44,859 bases of DNA from assembly GCA_902785555.1 (NCBI GenBank), contig CACZZB010000028.1, positions 1 to 44,859 on the forward strand, in the 5' to 3' direction. Positions 24,750-33,836 of the stretch are shown here, piece by piece. A model generated the notes under the pieces. That model searched no databases. It was given only the letters and a program-made list of their open reading frames with translations, and was not told where the DNA came from. Source of the DNA: an uncultured Ruminococcus sp. (GTDB lineage: Bacteria; Bacillota; Clostridia; Oscillospirales; Acutalibacteraceae). Each line of letters opens with the position of its first letter. Position 1 is the stretch's first letter. Position numbers and translations under genes: made by a program.

Positions 24750-25679
24750 TTAAAAATTTTGGTTGATGAAATCAATACTTTCATTAAGAATAGCTTTGGT
24801 TTCGGGTGTGCGTTCACCGAGAGCGGCATAGGCATGAAAGGCACCGTCAAGCTGTATGGTTTTTACACTGACATTGGATTTTTCAAGAAGTGAGTCAATG
24901 GTTACGGAATCGGCTAACAGAGTTTCATGGCTTTCACAGGTTATAAAAGTCGGAGGAAAGCCGCTGAAATTTCCGTAATATGGAGATATATCATATTTTG
25001 TGGGGTCGGCATCACCTACATAAATTGCAAAAGAATTTTTCTTTCCGGTGTATTTTACTATAATGTCGTTGTTTATATCAGCATTGATACTTCTGTCTAT
25101 TTGACCGCTCAGGTCAATAACAGGTGAATGTAAAACGATACACGACGGAAGCCTGCTTTTTTTCTCTTTAAGCCTCAAAGTAAGTGCAGCAGCAAGGTCA
25201 CCGCCTGCACTCAGCCCTATGACACATATTTTGCTCATGGGATATTCTTCTGTAAGTTTTTTATATACCTTTTCACATTCGTCAAGTGCAACGGGATATT
25301 TATTTTCGGGAGAAACGGAATATTCCACTGCATACACCGTACAGCCGAGTTTTTCGGCAAGAGTTTCAACATATGCTCTCTCATAGGGGAACATTTTTAA
25401 TACAAAAGCTCCGCCGTGAAGAAAGATTATTATATTATCGCTTTTCTTTTCTTTTGGTTTGGTAACTTCAACCGGCACACCGTCAAATTCTTTTTTGGAA
25501 AATATTATATTATGATTTTTCTTTCTTGCATTTTCGCTTTTTTCAAGAAATTTCCTTGCTTTTTGGAGGCTGTCCAAATTCATTTCGTTGCCCATGGACA
25601 TTTTAGCAAATAATTTTTTCACTGCCAGGAGAATGGTTTTCATTTTCAGACTCTTGGCTTTTCTCAATTCAATTGACAT
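24750..25679 (-). CDS. Alpha/beta hydrolase of the hormone-sensitive-lipase family
   Basis: The start at ATG 25679 has TTGGAGGG 7 bases upstream; the ORF extends to 25709 but that part precedes the RBS. This is a cytosolic esterase-type enzyme with the HSL-family oxyanion motif HGGAF (residues 88-92), the nucleophile Ser157 in GLSAGGD, and the catalytic Asp/His near the end (DADPTKYDISP and the His in LDGAFHAYAAL). A charged N-terminal helical cap (1-70) precedes the core. It lies 16 bases before fabV, so an acyl-ester substrate linked to lipid metabolism is conceivable, but only inferred. Confidence 0.88.
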   Translation of the reverse strand: MSIELRKAKSLKMKTILLAVKKLFAKMSMGNEMNLDSLQKARKFLEKSENARKKNHNIIFSKKEFDGVPVEVTKPKEKKSDNIIIFLHGGAFVLKMFPYERAYVETLAEKLGCTVYAVEYSVSPENKYPVALDECEKVYKKLTEEYPMSKICVIGLSAGGDLAAALTLRLKEKKSRLPSCIVLHSPVIDLSGQIDRSINADINNDIIVKYTGKKNSFAIYVGDADPTKYDISPYYGNFSGFPPTFITCESHETLLADSVTIDSLLEKSNVSVKTIQLDGAFHAYAALGERTPETKAILNESIDFINQNF

Positions 25680-25714
25680 AAATATCCCTCCAAGAATTAA
25701 TTTTAACATAAAAA

Positions 25715-26479
25715 TTATGTTAATTCAATATATTCTCCTTTTTCATCGGGATTATTTTTGAAAACTCTGTTTGTGCCGTCGGTGCTGATATAGAGCCTTT
25801 GAACGAGATTTATGGAGTCTGTAAATTCAATTTTTGGTGTTACTATATAGCATTCGATAGACTGAACATTTATTGTTTCGTATGAAAATTCAAATACATA
25901 CTGGGAGAGAGTATATTCAAGCTGAAGATTTTTGTCTGCAAGAGCCTTTAAAGCCTCTGAAGGAGCTTGTTTTGCATCAGGGAAAAGCTCCTTGAAATCC
26001 TTGTCGTTTTCATTATTGTTTTGGCTGACTTTATCATAATAGCCGAGCCAGCTTTTGGTAAGTACCAGTTCACCGTCACAGGATACAAGTATATTGTTTC
26101 CTATAAATACTTTTTTATCGTCTTTTTCGGAATAGAGATAAATAGAGTAATACATTTTATTATAATATTCAACTGTACCGAAATAGTATTTTTGAAAATA
26201 CTTTGCACTCTGAGGGATTTGGAGGTCGTTCATGTTGCATTTGTCAAGGATATCACAGGCTTTTTCAAAACCGATGCTTCCTTCGGGTGCCGAAACGGTC
26301 TTGTGTTCATTTCTGTTTATGACTGAGCCCTGAGGTGTACTTTCTAAATCCCGTGGGTCTGAAGTAATTTTGAGCACATTTTGATTATCGTCATTTGCAG
26401 GTGAAGGCAGTTTTTCATCACATCCGCTCAGAGCTGTCATAAATACAGCGGATATTAAAACACATAAAAATTTTTTCAT
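25715..26479 (-). CDS. Lipoprotein of unknown function
   Basis: Residues 1-20 are a signal peptide with lipobox ALSGC. A short disordered spacer (PSPANDDNQN) follows, then a 200-residue alpha/beta region rich in Tyr and Lys, with 'YFGTVEYYNKMYYSIYLY', which looks like beta-sheet. No catalytic motif is recognised. It sits between a Crp-like regulator (26504-27124) and the hydrolase/fabV pair, all on minus with short gaps (24 and 35 bases), so co-transcription is likely. Confidence 0.7.
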   Translation of the reverse strand: MKKFLCVLISAVFMTALSGCDEKLPSPANDDNQNVLKITSDPRDLESTPQGSVINRNEHKTVSAPEGSIGFEKACDILDKCNMNDLQIPQSAKYFQKYYFGTVEYYNKMYYSIYLYSEKDDKKVFIGNNILVSCDGELVLTKSWLGYYDKVSQNNNENDKDFKELFPDAKQAPSEALKALADKNLQLEYTLSQYVFEFSYETINVQSIECYIVTPKIEFTDSINLVQRLYISTDGTNRVFKNNPDEKGEYIELT

Positions 26480-26503
26480 AAAAAAATACTCCTTTTATCT
26501 TTA

Positions 26504-27124
26504 TTATTCGCAAAGCATTATCAGTTTTTCCTTGTCGATAATCTCTATTGATTTATAGCCTGTTTTGATGATATTATCCTTTACAAGCTGAATGATTATC
26601 TTGCTTACCGTGACCCTTGTTACACCAATGGTATTTGCAATTTCCTCATGGGTAGCGGTAACTTTCCTTTGTTCGGGATTTCTTAGTGACTGTATCAGAA
26701 AACGTGCTATTCTTCCTTTTGCACTCACGAAGGTCATATTGTCCAATCTTGACGAAAGTTTTAATATCGTCTTTGCCTGAAGTTTGAATATTTCAAAAGC
26801 TGTTTCGGGATCATCCTGTATTATTTTGGTGAGCATATCTTTATTGACGGATATTATTTCGCAATCCGTCAGAGTCCTTGCGGATGACATTCTCGGCTGT
26901 TCTTCAAAAAAATCAGCTTCTCCGAAAATTTCTCCTTTGCCGACAACAGACAATATTTTTTCAAAGCCGTTTTCAGATGTAATGAATATCTGTACGGTAC
27001 CGCTTTTTAAATAATAAAAGTAACCTGAATCTTCGTCCTGATTGTATATTATGGCATTTTGTTCAACTGTTCTCGGAGCAGTCACTGCCTTAAACATTTC
27101 GGACAAATTTTTTTTGACTTCCAC
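26504..27124 (-). CDS. Crp/Fnr-family transcriptional regulator
   Basis: GTG 27124 is the start, with AGGGAGAT upstream. Residues 20-120 are a cyclic-nucleotide-binding-type beta-roll (GYFYYLKSGTVQIFI, VGKGEIFGEADFF), and 150-200 are a Crp-type helix-turn-helix (ATHEEIANTIGVTRVTVSKII). The cNMP pocket Arg/Ser set of E. coli Crp is not convincingly present, and there is no N-terminal Cys cluster as in Fnr, so the effector is unknown. The gene is divergent from leuC, with 141 bases between them, and heads the minus-strand group lipoprotein-hydrolase-fabV. A TTGAAA-17-TAAATT promoter on minus lies at about 27137-27165. Confidence 0.9.
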   Translation of the reverse strand: MEVKKNLSEMFKAVTAPRTVEQNAIIYNQDEDSGYFYYLKSGTVQIFITSENGFEKILSVVGKGEIFGEADFFEEQPRMSSARTLTDCEIISVNKDMLTKIIQDDPETAFEIFKLQAKTILKLSSRLDNMTFVSAKGRIARFLIQSLRNPEQRKVTATHEEIANTIGVTRVTVSKIIIQLVKDNIIKTGYKSIEIIDKEKLIMLCE

Positions 27125-27265
27125 ATGATCATCTCCCTAAAAAAATTTATCATAATTTGTAGATTTTTTCAATATGATATTATATAATATTAGATGGATT
27201 ATAGCACAAAACATAAGTAAAAAGTTGTGCAATATGAAATAAAAAAAATTTTGGAGGTCATAATT

Positions 27266-28537
27266 ATGGGAATGACAATGTCACAAAAGATCCTTGCCGC
27301 TCATGCAGGGCTTGATCATGTAAAGGCAGGTCAGCTTATCGAGGCTGAATTGGATATGGTTCTCGGAAATGATATTACATCTCCTGTTGCTATCAATGTA
27401 TTCAATCAGGGAAATGCAAAAAATGTTTTCGACAACAATAAAATTGCCATGGTAATGGATCATTTTACACCGAATAAGGATATCAAGGCAGCAGAACAGT
27501 GTCTTCAGGTAAGGAATTTTGCCGACAAGTATGATATCAAGAATTTCTTTGATGTAGGTCAGATGGGTATAGAACACGCTCTTTTGCCCGAAAAGGGTCT
27601 TGTAGGTCCGGGAAGCCTTTGTATCGGTGCAGATTCACATACCTGTACATACGGTGCATTGGGAGCATTTTCAACCGGTGTCGGTTCAACCGATATGGCG
27701 GCAGGTATGATAAGCGGAAAAACATGGTTCAAAGTACCGTCTGCGATAAAGTTCAATCTTGTAAATAAGCCGGCTGAATTTATCAGCGGCAAGGATATCA
27801 TTCTTCATATCATAGGAATGATAGGTGTTGACGGTGCTTTGTACAAGTCAATGGAATTTTTCGGTGACGGCTTGCAGTATCTTTCAATAGATGACAGACT
27901 TTGTATTGCGAATATGGCTATTGAAGCGGGTGCAAAGAACGGCATATTCCCCGTTGACGATATTACAAGAGAATATATAAAAGACCGTTTCAAAGGCGAG
28001 CCTAAAGAATACTTTGCAGATGACGATGCAGAATATGATGAAGAATACACGATAGACCTGTCAAAGCTCCGTCCGACAGTTGCATTTCCTCATCTGCCCG
28101 AAAATGCAAGGACTGTTGACGAGATAGGCGAAACGGAAGTCAAGATTCAGCAGGCTGTCATAGGCTCATGCACAAACGGAAGAATTTCCGATTTAAGAGC
28201 AGCCGCACAGGTACTCAAAGGAAATAAAGTCGCAAAGGGTGTAAGATGTATCATAATCCCGAGTACACAGAGCGTATATTTACAGGCTATGCACGAAGGT
28301 CTTTTTGATATATTCATTGAAGCCGGTGCAGTTGTTTCAACTCCTACCTGCGGTCCGTGTCTTGGCGGTCACATGGGTATACTTGCAAAGGGTGAAAGGG
28401 CAATTTCCACGACCAACAGAAACTTTGTCGGAAGAATGGGTCATGTTGAATCCGAAGTATATCTTGCAAGTCCTGCGGTAGCTGCGGCAAGTGCCGTTAC
28501 GGGATATATCACAGACCCCGCAAAAGTCATTAAATAA
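27266..28537 (+). CDS. leuC: LeuC: 3-isopropylmalate dehydratase large subunit
   Basis: With LeuD this aconitase-family enzyme isomerises 2- to 3-isopropylmalate in leucine synthesis. The start at ATG 27266 has TTGGAGGT 9 bases upstream. [20 protein letters not shown] contains the active-site region, [13 protein letters not shown] the first cluster Cys, and [13 protein letters not shown] the two further [4Fe-4S] ligands. The length of 423 and the sequence type are those of the archaeal/clostridial HacA-like group rather than the E. coli type. leuD starts 20 bases after its stop. leuA and leuB are not in the window. A closely related dehydratase activity is possible, since the family is broad. 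Confidence 0.94.
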   Translation: MGMTMSQKILAAHAGLDHVKAGQLIEAELDMVLGNDITSPVAINVFNQGNAKNVFDNNKIAMVMDHFTPNKDIKAAEQCLQVRNFADKYDIKNFFDVGQMGIEHALLPEKGLVGPGSLCIGADSHTCTYGALGAFSTGVGSTDMAAGMISGKTWFKVPSAIKFNLVNKPAEFISGKDIILHIIGMIGVDGALYKSMEFFGDGLQYLSIDDRLCIANMAIEAGAKNGIFPVDDITREYIKDRFKGEPKEYFADDDAEYDEEYTIDLSKLRPTVAFPHLPENARTVDEIGETEVKIQQAVIGSCTNGRISDLRAAAQVLKGNKVAKGVRCIIIPSTQSVYLQAMHEGLFDIFIEAGAVVSTPTCGPCLGGHMGILAKGERAISTTNRNFVGRMGHVESEVYLASPAVAAASAVTGYITDPAKVIK

Positions 28538-28556
28538 AGAAAAGGAGTTTTTTATT

Positions 28557-29039
28557 ATGAAAGCACAGGGTACAGTACATAAATACGGTGACAATGTAGA
28601 TACAGATGTTATCATTCCGGCAAGATATCTGAATACAAGCTCTCACAAGGAGCTTGCCGCACACTGCATGGAGGATATCGACATTGATTTTACCAAAAAA
28701 GTAAAAACAGGTGATATAATGGTAGCCGAAAAGAATTTCGGCTGCGGTTCTTCAAGAGAACACGCTCCCATTGCGATAAAAGCATCGGGAATAAGCTGCG
28801 TTATAGCGTCTACATTTGCAAGAATTTTTTACAGAAACGCTATCAATATAGGCTTGCCGATACTTGAATGTGACGCTGCCTCGAAGGAGATAAAAAACGG
28901 TGATGAAGTAGCCGTTGACTTTGATACAGGCATTATAACCGACATCACAACGGGAAAGACCTATCAGGCTGAACCGTTCCCGCCTTTCATTCAGCAGATA
29001 ATCGCTGACGGCGGACTTATCAATCATGTTACAAAATAA
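28557..29039 (+). CDS. leuD: LeuD: 3-isopropylmalate dehydratase small subunit
   Basis: This is the swivelling-domain partner of LeuC. ATG 28557 is preceded by AAAGGAG. The sequence includes [12 protein letters not shown], the substrate-loop region, the [11 protein letters not shown] motif that closes on substrate, and [21 protein letters not shown]. At 160 residues it is of the short LeuD/HacB type expected to pair with this LeuC class. It ends in a bidirectional terminator at 29065-29111. Confidence 0.94.
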   Translation: MKAQGTVHKYGDNVDTDVIIPARYLNTSSHKELAAHCMEDIDIDFTKKVKTGDIMVAEKNFGCGSSREHAPIAIKASGISCVIASTFARIFYRNAINIGLPILECDAASKEIKNGDEVAVDFDTGIITDITTGKTYQAEPFPPFIQQIIADGGLINHVTK

Positions 29040-29064
29040 TTCATAATGTATATGGCAAAAAATC

Positions 29065-29111
29065 CGGCTCTCCGCAGGGATAATATCATCTCTGTGGAGA
29101 GCCGTTTTTTT
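29065..29111. terminator. Bidirectional terminator between leuD and the MATE gene
   Basis: A 16-bp stem (29065-29080 with 29089-29104, one or two G-T pairs) is followed by a run of seven to eight T on plus and by GGATTTTTT on minus. It serves both convergent genes. Confidence 0.88.
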
Positions 29112-30492
29112 ATATTTTTTTAAGTTCACGGTAAGTTTGCACTATAAGGAAGAATGCAATTATAAAAGTCAGAAAATCAGATACAGGCATTGAATATAAT
29201 ACACCGTCAAGTCCGAAAAATATCGGAAGTACAATGGCAAATCCCACTCCGAAAACTATCTCACGGAGCATGGACAACGCTGTAGATGAAAATGCTTTTC
29301 CCATAGCCTGTAAGAATATAAAGCACGCTTTATTGACACAGGCAAATATCATCATACACAGATATATCCTGAATGCCTTTACGGCAAAATCGGTATAATA
29401 AACGCTTTCGTTTGCGGCTCCGAAAATATTTATAAGCTGTAAGGGGAATATTTCTACGATTATCAGTGAAATTGCTCCGACTGTTGCCTCCGAAATAAGA
29501 AGTTTTGTAAAAAGTTCACTGACTCTTTTTTTCAGATTAGCCCCCATGTTATAACCTACAATAGGTATACAGCCTGCTGCCATTCCTACAACTATTGATA
29601 TTACTATCTGAAAGAATTTCATGACGATTCCTACAACTGCCATGGGTATTTGTGCAAACTGTTCCTGTGAAAATACGGGGTCAAGCATACCGTATTTTCT
29701 TATCATATTATTTATAGCTGCCATTGCAGCTACAAGCGATATTTGTGACAAAAAGCTTGTCATTCCGAGAATGAGCGTCTTTGATATTACTTTCTTTTCA
29801 AGGACAAAATCTTTCTTTGACGGCTTGACCTGTTTCATGTGGAACAGATACCATACTGCAAGGGCAGCGGTCAGTATTTGTCCTATGACGGTAGCAACAG
29901 CGGCTCCCATCATTCCCCATCTGAAAGAAAATATAAATATCGGGTCAAGTATTATATTTGCAAAAGCTCCTGCCAGTGTTGAGAACATTGCAAATTTGGG
30001 GCTGCCGTCTGCACGTATTATGGGATTCATAGCCTGACCGAACATATAGAACGGTATTCCGAGAGATATATAAAAGAAATATTCTTTTGAATGTCTGAAA
30101 GTTTCGGCATTGACAGTTCCTCCGAACATTGCAATAATGCCGCTGCTGAATATCAGATATAAAACAGATAAAATTATACTGCCGACAAGTACCATGACAA
30201 TTGAATTTCCGACACTTTTTCTTGCTTTTTCGGGAGAATTCATTCCGAGATTAAGGCTGACAAATGCACAGCATCCGTCACCTATCATGACCGCTATTGC
30301 AAGAGCTATAACCGTCAACGGAAATACAACTGTATTTGCAGCGTTTCCGTAAGAACCAAGATATGAAGCATTTGCAATGAATATCTGGTCAACGATATTA
30401 TACAATGCTCCGACAAGGAGTGAAATTATACATGGGACTGCATATTTTCCCATAAGTTTTCCGACAGGCTCTTTGCCTAAAAAATTGTTCAT
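29110..30492 (-). CDS. MATE-family (MepA-like) multidrug or cation exporter
   Basis: This is a 12-helix Na+ or H+ coupled exporter of the MATE family. I start at ATG 30492 (MNNFLGKEPVGKLMGKYAVP), the usual N-terminus; the longer reading covers the riboswitch-like leader. Conserved features include LVGALYNIVDQIFIAN in helix 1-2, MGAAVATVIGQ, and the repeated Pro/Gly of the second half. Length of 460 is normal. Its leader carries a candidate guanidine-IV riboswitch with its own promoter, which would make guanidinium or a guanidine-containing compound the likely inducing ligand and perhaps the cargo. It is followed by a terminator shared with leuD. Confidence 0.92.
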   Translation of the reverse strand: MNNFLGKEPVGKLMGKYAVPCIISLLVGALYNIVDQIFIANASYLGSYGNAANTVVFPLTVIALAIAVMIGDGCCAFVSLNLGMNSPEKARKSVGNSIVMVLVGSIILSVLYLIFSSGIIAMFGGTVNAETFRHSKEYFFYISLGIPFYMFGQAMNPIIRADGSPKFAMFSTLAGAFANIILDPIFIFSFRWGMMGAAVATVIGQILTAALAVWYLFHMKQVKPSKKDFVLEKKVISKTLILGMTSFLSQISLVAAMAAINNMIRKYGMLDPVFSQEQFAQIPMAVVGIVMKFFQIVISIVVGMAAGCIPIVGYNMGANLKKRVSELFTKLLISEATVGAISLIIVEIFPLQLINIFGAANESVYYTDFAVKAFRIYLCMMIFACVNKACFIFLQAMGKAFSSTALSMLREIVFGVGFAIVLPIFFGLDGVLYSMPVSDFLTFIIAFFLIVQTYRELKKI

Positions 30493-30513
30493 ATCAAATC
30501 TTTCCTTTCGCAT

Positions 30514-30571
30514 AAAAAAATAACGGGCAGCAAAACAACCGGACTTACGCAGATGTTTGCTACTCGTTATT
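30514..30571 (-). ncRNA. Candidate guanidine-IV (mepA-type) riboswitch and attenuator
   Basis: On minus the leader can form a terminator hairpin (AATAACG at 30571-30565 with CGTTATT at 30525-30519, extended by GTAGCAAAC with GTTTTGCTGC) followed by seven T (30520-30514). Alternatively GUAG/CUGC (30563-30549) forms a short hairpin with loop CAAACAU, and a second short CGG/CCG hairpin holds UUGUUUUG in its loop, able to kiss the first loop. This matches the known two-hairpin, kissing-loop design of the guanidine-IV class, which occurs upstream of MATE genes in clostridia. Identification rests on architecture and context; I cannot run a covariance search. Confidence 0.75.
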
Positions 30572-30577
30572 ATCAAA

Positions 30578-30606
30578 ATTTTAACATGAATTTCATTAAT
30601 TTTCAA
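30578..30606 (-). promoter_or_regulatory. Promoter of the MATE transcript
   Basis: On minus TTGAAA (30606-30601), 17 bases, then TAAAAT (30583-30578). It places the transcript start near 30571, right at the beginning of the foldable leader. Confidence 0.75.
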
Positions 30607-30644
30607 GGGATATTTTAACCAATTTTATTTCAGTGTAAAATTAT

Positions 30645-32345
30645 TTATTTTATATTACTGTAATAAAGACCTGATGTGAAATCCATTTGGGCTGTATTTG
30701 AGCCTGCTGTGAGAGTATAGGAATTGCCCTGAGTCATATTTGGTGAAGAATAAACCGCACAGGTGAAATTCTTTGTTGCTGTGAAAGTAAATCCCGAGCC
30801 GTCATCAACTGATATGACAGTATCCTTTGAGCCTGATATATCAACAAGTGCCGAGCACTGTGAGCCGCTGTCGAAATTGACTGCCATATCGGAAGTTCCG
30901 AGTGCAAGAACAGTACCGCCCGTTATACTTGCAGCACAATTGGCACCGTCACCTTTGTCTATTGCACCGTTATTGTCTGCTGTCGAGCCTTCTATTATGG
31001 TTGTACCGCCTGTCACATATACAGAACCGTTGCTGTCAAGACCGTCACCCGAGGAATTTATATAGATATTACCGCCCGATATATTTATATTTCCGTTGGA
31101 ATCCTCATCCCATAATGTGTCATCGTTTGCAGTTGTATCTGAACCGCCTGATGTATTTATACCGTCATCACTTGATGTGACCGAGATATTGCCACCTTTT
31201 ATCACAACTGAGCCGCCCTCGATACCCTCGTATGATTTTGATACAGTGACATCACCGTCATTTATTGTTACGATACCGATGGCTGTTATGCCGTCATCGC
31301 TTGTTGAAAGATTTACAGTACCTGAATTTACGGTAATATTATCTTTTCCGTGAATGGCATCATCAGCACTTGAAACGGTCACAGAGGAATTTTCTATATC
31401 TATTTCACCATCACATTTTATTCCTTTTTGAGAAGTATTGCTGTTTTTGGAATTATCCGAGCCGCCTCCTGCTGTTATATTCACAGTACCGCCTGTTATC
31501 TTTACGCTTCCTTTGAAAGTCGTGCCGCTGTCAGCGGCTTTTACCGAGATACCGTCATAGCCTGCATTTACCGTGAGAGAGCCGTTTGACATATAGAAAT
31601 AGCTTGTATTGTCATCATTTTCAAGCTGTATGCCGTCATGGTCTGACTGTATGGCAGTTGTTCCACCGTCTATTCTCAGAGAATCTTCGGCTTGTATACC
31701 GATATTATCGGAATTTATATTGAGCGTTGCACCTGTTATTTTGATATCTTCCTTGCATACTATCCCGTGAAGACTTGAATTTATATCAAGACTGCCCGAG
31801 CCGTTTATCGTAATATCGTCTTTGGAATATATCGCACCATCTGTTTTTGCACTGCTGTCCGAATTGCTGTATGTAAGGAAACTGTTTCCCGTACATTGTA
31901 TTATCAGTTTGTCACAGGCTTCAACGTATATACAGGCATTTGAGGTATTCGTCATGCTTACATTATCAAGTATAAGATAAATATTGCCCGACTGATTGCT
32001 GTCGTTTATCTTTATAGTGACATTTTCCGAACTGCCCGTTACTTTATAAATGCCTTTTGAAGTGATAGTGACTTCGCTGCCCGAAGAACCTCTTGTCGTA
32101 TCGGAAATAGTACCCTCATTTCCCGAAAGGGTTATCGTTGCATTTGCTGTTTCGGAAGTCATATCTTTATAGTCACCGTCAGAAAAATTGGAGTTTTCAG
32201 AAGTCGTTGAAGAATTATCCTGACTGACTTGTGATGATACTGTTGAAGTGGTGTTGACAGTAGTTGAACTGTTATCCGAACAGGCTGTGAGTGTCACAGT
32301 TGATAGTATCAGTGCCATGAATATAACTGTGATTTTCTTTATCAT
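30645..32345 (-). CDS. Cthe_2159-like carbohydrate-binding lipoprotein (large paralogue)
   Basis: This is a surface lipoprotein of 566 residues. The signal peptide ends in lipobox LTAC (Cys22). A Ser/Thr linker runs to about residue 60. Residues 65 to about 490 are a long beta-helix-like domain with recurring 'ITGGTVNITAG', 'SSDDGI', 'SADDAIHG' turns, and a C-terminal beta-sandwich-like tail of about 80 residues closes it. It is a paralogue of the 716-2092 protein but has more coils and lacks the Gly/Met tail. It follows the DUF4956 gene by 70 bases on the same strand, in a locus that in related bacteria often also contains CotH; no CotH gene is seen here. Confidence 0.87.
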   Translation of the reverse strand: MIKKITVIFMALILSTVTLTACSDNSSTTVNTTSTVSSQVSQDNSSTTSENSNFSDGDYKDMTSETANATITLSGNEGTISDTTRGSSGSEVTITSKGIYKVTGSSENVTIKINDSNQSGNIYLILDNVSMTNTSNACIYVEACDKLIIQCTGNSFLTYSNSDSSAKTDGAIYSKDDITINGSGSLDINSSLHGIVCKEDIKITGATLNINSDNIGIQAEDSLRIDGGTTAIQSDHDGIQLENDDNTSYFYMSNGSLTVNAGYDGISVKAADSGTTFKGSVKITGGTVNITAGGGSDNSKNSNTSQKGIKCDGEIDIENSSVTVSSADDAIHGKDNITVNSGTVNLSTSDDGITAIGIVTINDGDVTVSKSYEGIEGGSVVIKGGNISVTSSDDGINTSGGSDTTANDDTLWDEDSNGNINISGGNIYINSSGDGLDSNGSVYVTGGTTIIEGSTADNNGAIDKGDGANCAASITGGTVLALGTSDMAVNFDSGSQCSALVDISGSKDTVISVDDGSGFTFTATKNFTCAVYSSPNMTQGNSYTLTAGSNTAQMDFTSGLYYSNIK

Positions 32346-32384
32346 AGGGAGTTCATCTCCTTTTTAATTAATTATTGTATAATT

Positions 32385-32412
32385 GCACATTGCACATTGC
32401 TAATTGCTAATT
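32385..32412. repeat. Four tandem 7-mers
   Basis: GCACATT twice followed by GCTAATT twice, between the DUF4956 stop and the lipoprotein RBS. Confidence 0.7.
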
Positions 32413-32415
32413 GAT

Positions 32416-33087
32416 TTAAAGCTGATTTTGCGGTTCGGTGTAGGGGAGGACTGCTATTTCAAGGTTGCCGTTTTTGGTGCGGAGTTCGTCTATGAATTCC
32501 TTTTCTTCACTTGGGTCTTTCATTTGAATCTTGAATGAGAGTCTGAACATTGAGCCCATACCTGTTGTTTTAACGCCTGCATTTTCCCAATTTTTGAGAT
32601 AGTGCTTGAATGTATCGTCAAATGCCCCCGAGTATTCGAGTGATTCGGGAATGGTTATTCTGAGAAGTCTGTCTTCTGCCATGCTCTTATGTTCAAATAC
32701 GGGGAGGAATGAGAGAATGAGGAAGATAACTGCCATTCCGAGGATTATTGCTATACCGTAGCCGATATATCCCATTCCGAATGCGATACCCGAACCCATT
32801 GCTATAAGTATTGCGGCAATCTCATCGGAACTGCCCTGAGCACTTCTGAAACGGATAAGGCTGAAAGCACCGCCTATTGCAACACCTGCACCGATATTTC
32901 CCTTAACGAATGCGATAACTGCCGCAACCATGAAAGGAACTATTGCAACTACCATGAAGAAGCGTTTTTTTGCACGAATCTTAAAAGACATTATCCATGC
33001 GTATATAAAACCTGAAACTATGGCTGAAAGTGCCATGATAAAAAACTGAGCCGCTGTGGGGGAGGTCGTAAAAATTGAGTCAAACAT
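32416..33087 (-). CDS. DUF4956 membrane protein
   Basis: I start at ATG 33087, with AAAGGATA upstream; the reading from 33150 overlaps the previous gene. The N-terminal 120 residues hold three to four membrane helices, separated by GVAIGGAFSLIRFRSAQGSSDE, the most conserved block of DUF4956. The C-terminal 100 residues form a cytosolic alpha/beta domain (LRITIPESLEYSGAFDDTF and so on). The gene follows the VTC-domain gene by 19 bases. The pairing of VTC and DUF4956 is a recurrent gene neighbourhood in Firmicutes and other bacteria, but the joint function is not established. A membrane partner of a polyphosphate-type polymerase is a reasonable inference. Confidence 0.9.
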   Translation of the reverse strand: MFDSIFTTSPTAAQFFIMALSAIVSGFIYAWIMSFKIRAKKRFFMVVAIVPFMVAAVIAFVKGNIGAGVAIGGAFSLIRFRSAQGSSDEIAAILIAMGSGIAFGMGYIGYGIAIILGMAVIFLILSFLPVFEHKSMAEDRLLRITIPESLEYSGAFDDTFKHYLKNWENAGVKTTGMGSMFRLSFKIQMKDPSEEKEFIDELRTKNGNLEIAVLPYTEPQNQL

Positions 33088-33106
33088 AATAATATATCCT
33101 TTCTTT

Positions 33107-33820
33107 TCATAAATTTCTTGTTCGGAGAAGCTGCTGCCTGTAAGCCTCACCGTATTTTGAGAAGCTGCCCTTATATATTTTGCCTTTTGTAAGTATATCC
33201 GAAAGCCACAGCGGAACAGCCTGCTGTACTTTTACTTCAAGTATTGTGTAGCCGTCTTTGAGGAGAGAGTTGCCGTCCATTGAAACTCTCAGGTCAAGGT
33301 CTTCATATCTGTAACGGGGATTGTGGTCAATGGTCAGCCGAAGGTCGCCGTCCGGCTGAAAATATGCTATTCGGTCGTAGATTATCATACAAGCCGGTAC
33401 AAGTGTCTGATAATAGTCACGGAAAGTTGTTATTTCTTTGTTTATCTGACCGCCTGCGCATATATCACCTTCACCGTCAAAGAATTTTTTGACAAGGGGG
33501 ATGGTTGACTGCACTCGCCTTTTGTATACGATACCGTAAGCCTTTCGTTTGAGTTCGAGGAATACGGGGGAGGAATCTGTTGCAATGCCGTATGAACGGA
33601 GTCTTATTTTTTCCTTGAAAGGAGGTTTTTCGACTGATGTTCTGATAAGTCTGTAATTAGGCGTATCGTAATAGAGAGAGGCTATTGAAGTAAGACCGAA
33701 CTTGTCTATTTTCATATAGTCCTTTACGCTTTCCTTGAAATACTCGGTCTGTTCGGGTGACATTATGTATTTCATTTCATATCTTTTCATTACCACAACG
33801 GGATTTGAAACGACTGCCAT
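33107..33820 (-). CDS. VTC-domain protein (polyphosphate polymerase-like)
   Basis: VTC domains form a CYTH-like tunnel; the yeast Vtc4 member makes polyphosphate from ATP. Here residues 11-20 (MKRYEMKYIM) match the conserved first strand, KIRLRSYG (71-78) and LELKRKAYGIVYKRR (about 88-102) supply the basic tunnel residues, and ILEVKV with its Glu lies near residue 203. The 237-residue single-domain protein has no SPX domain or membrane helix. The RBS AAAGGAGGTG is strong. It sits 16 bases after the histidine kinase gene and before DUF4956, with which it probably forms a complex. Bacterial members have been little studied, so polymerase activity is inferred from the family. Confidence 0.9.
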   Translation of the reverse strand: MAVVSNPVVVMKRYEMKYIMSPEQTEYFKESVKDYMKIDKFGLTSIASLYYDTPNYRLIRTSVEKPPFKEKIRLRSYGIATDSSPVFLELKRKAYGIVYKRRVQSTIPLVKKFFDGEGDICAGGQINKEITTFRDYYQTLVPACMIIYDRIAYFQPDGDLRLTIDHNPRYRYEDLDLRVSMDGNSLLKDGYTILEVKVQQAVPLWLSDILTKGKIYKGSFSKYGEAYRQQLLRTRNL

Positions 33821-33836
33821 TTTTCTGCACCTCCTT

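Noticed and set aside
27125..27265. T-box or leucine leader in front of leuC
   Set aside because: The gap to the divergent regulator is only 141 bases, with no T-box sequence, terminator or Leu-rich peptide visible.
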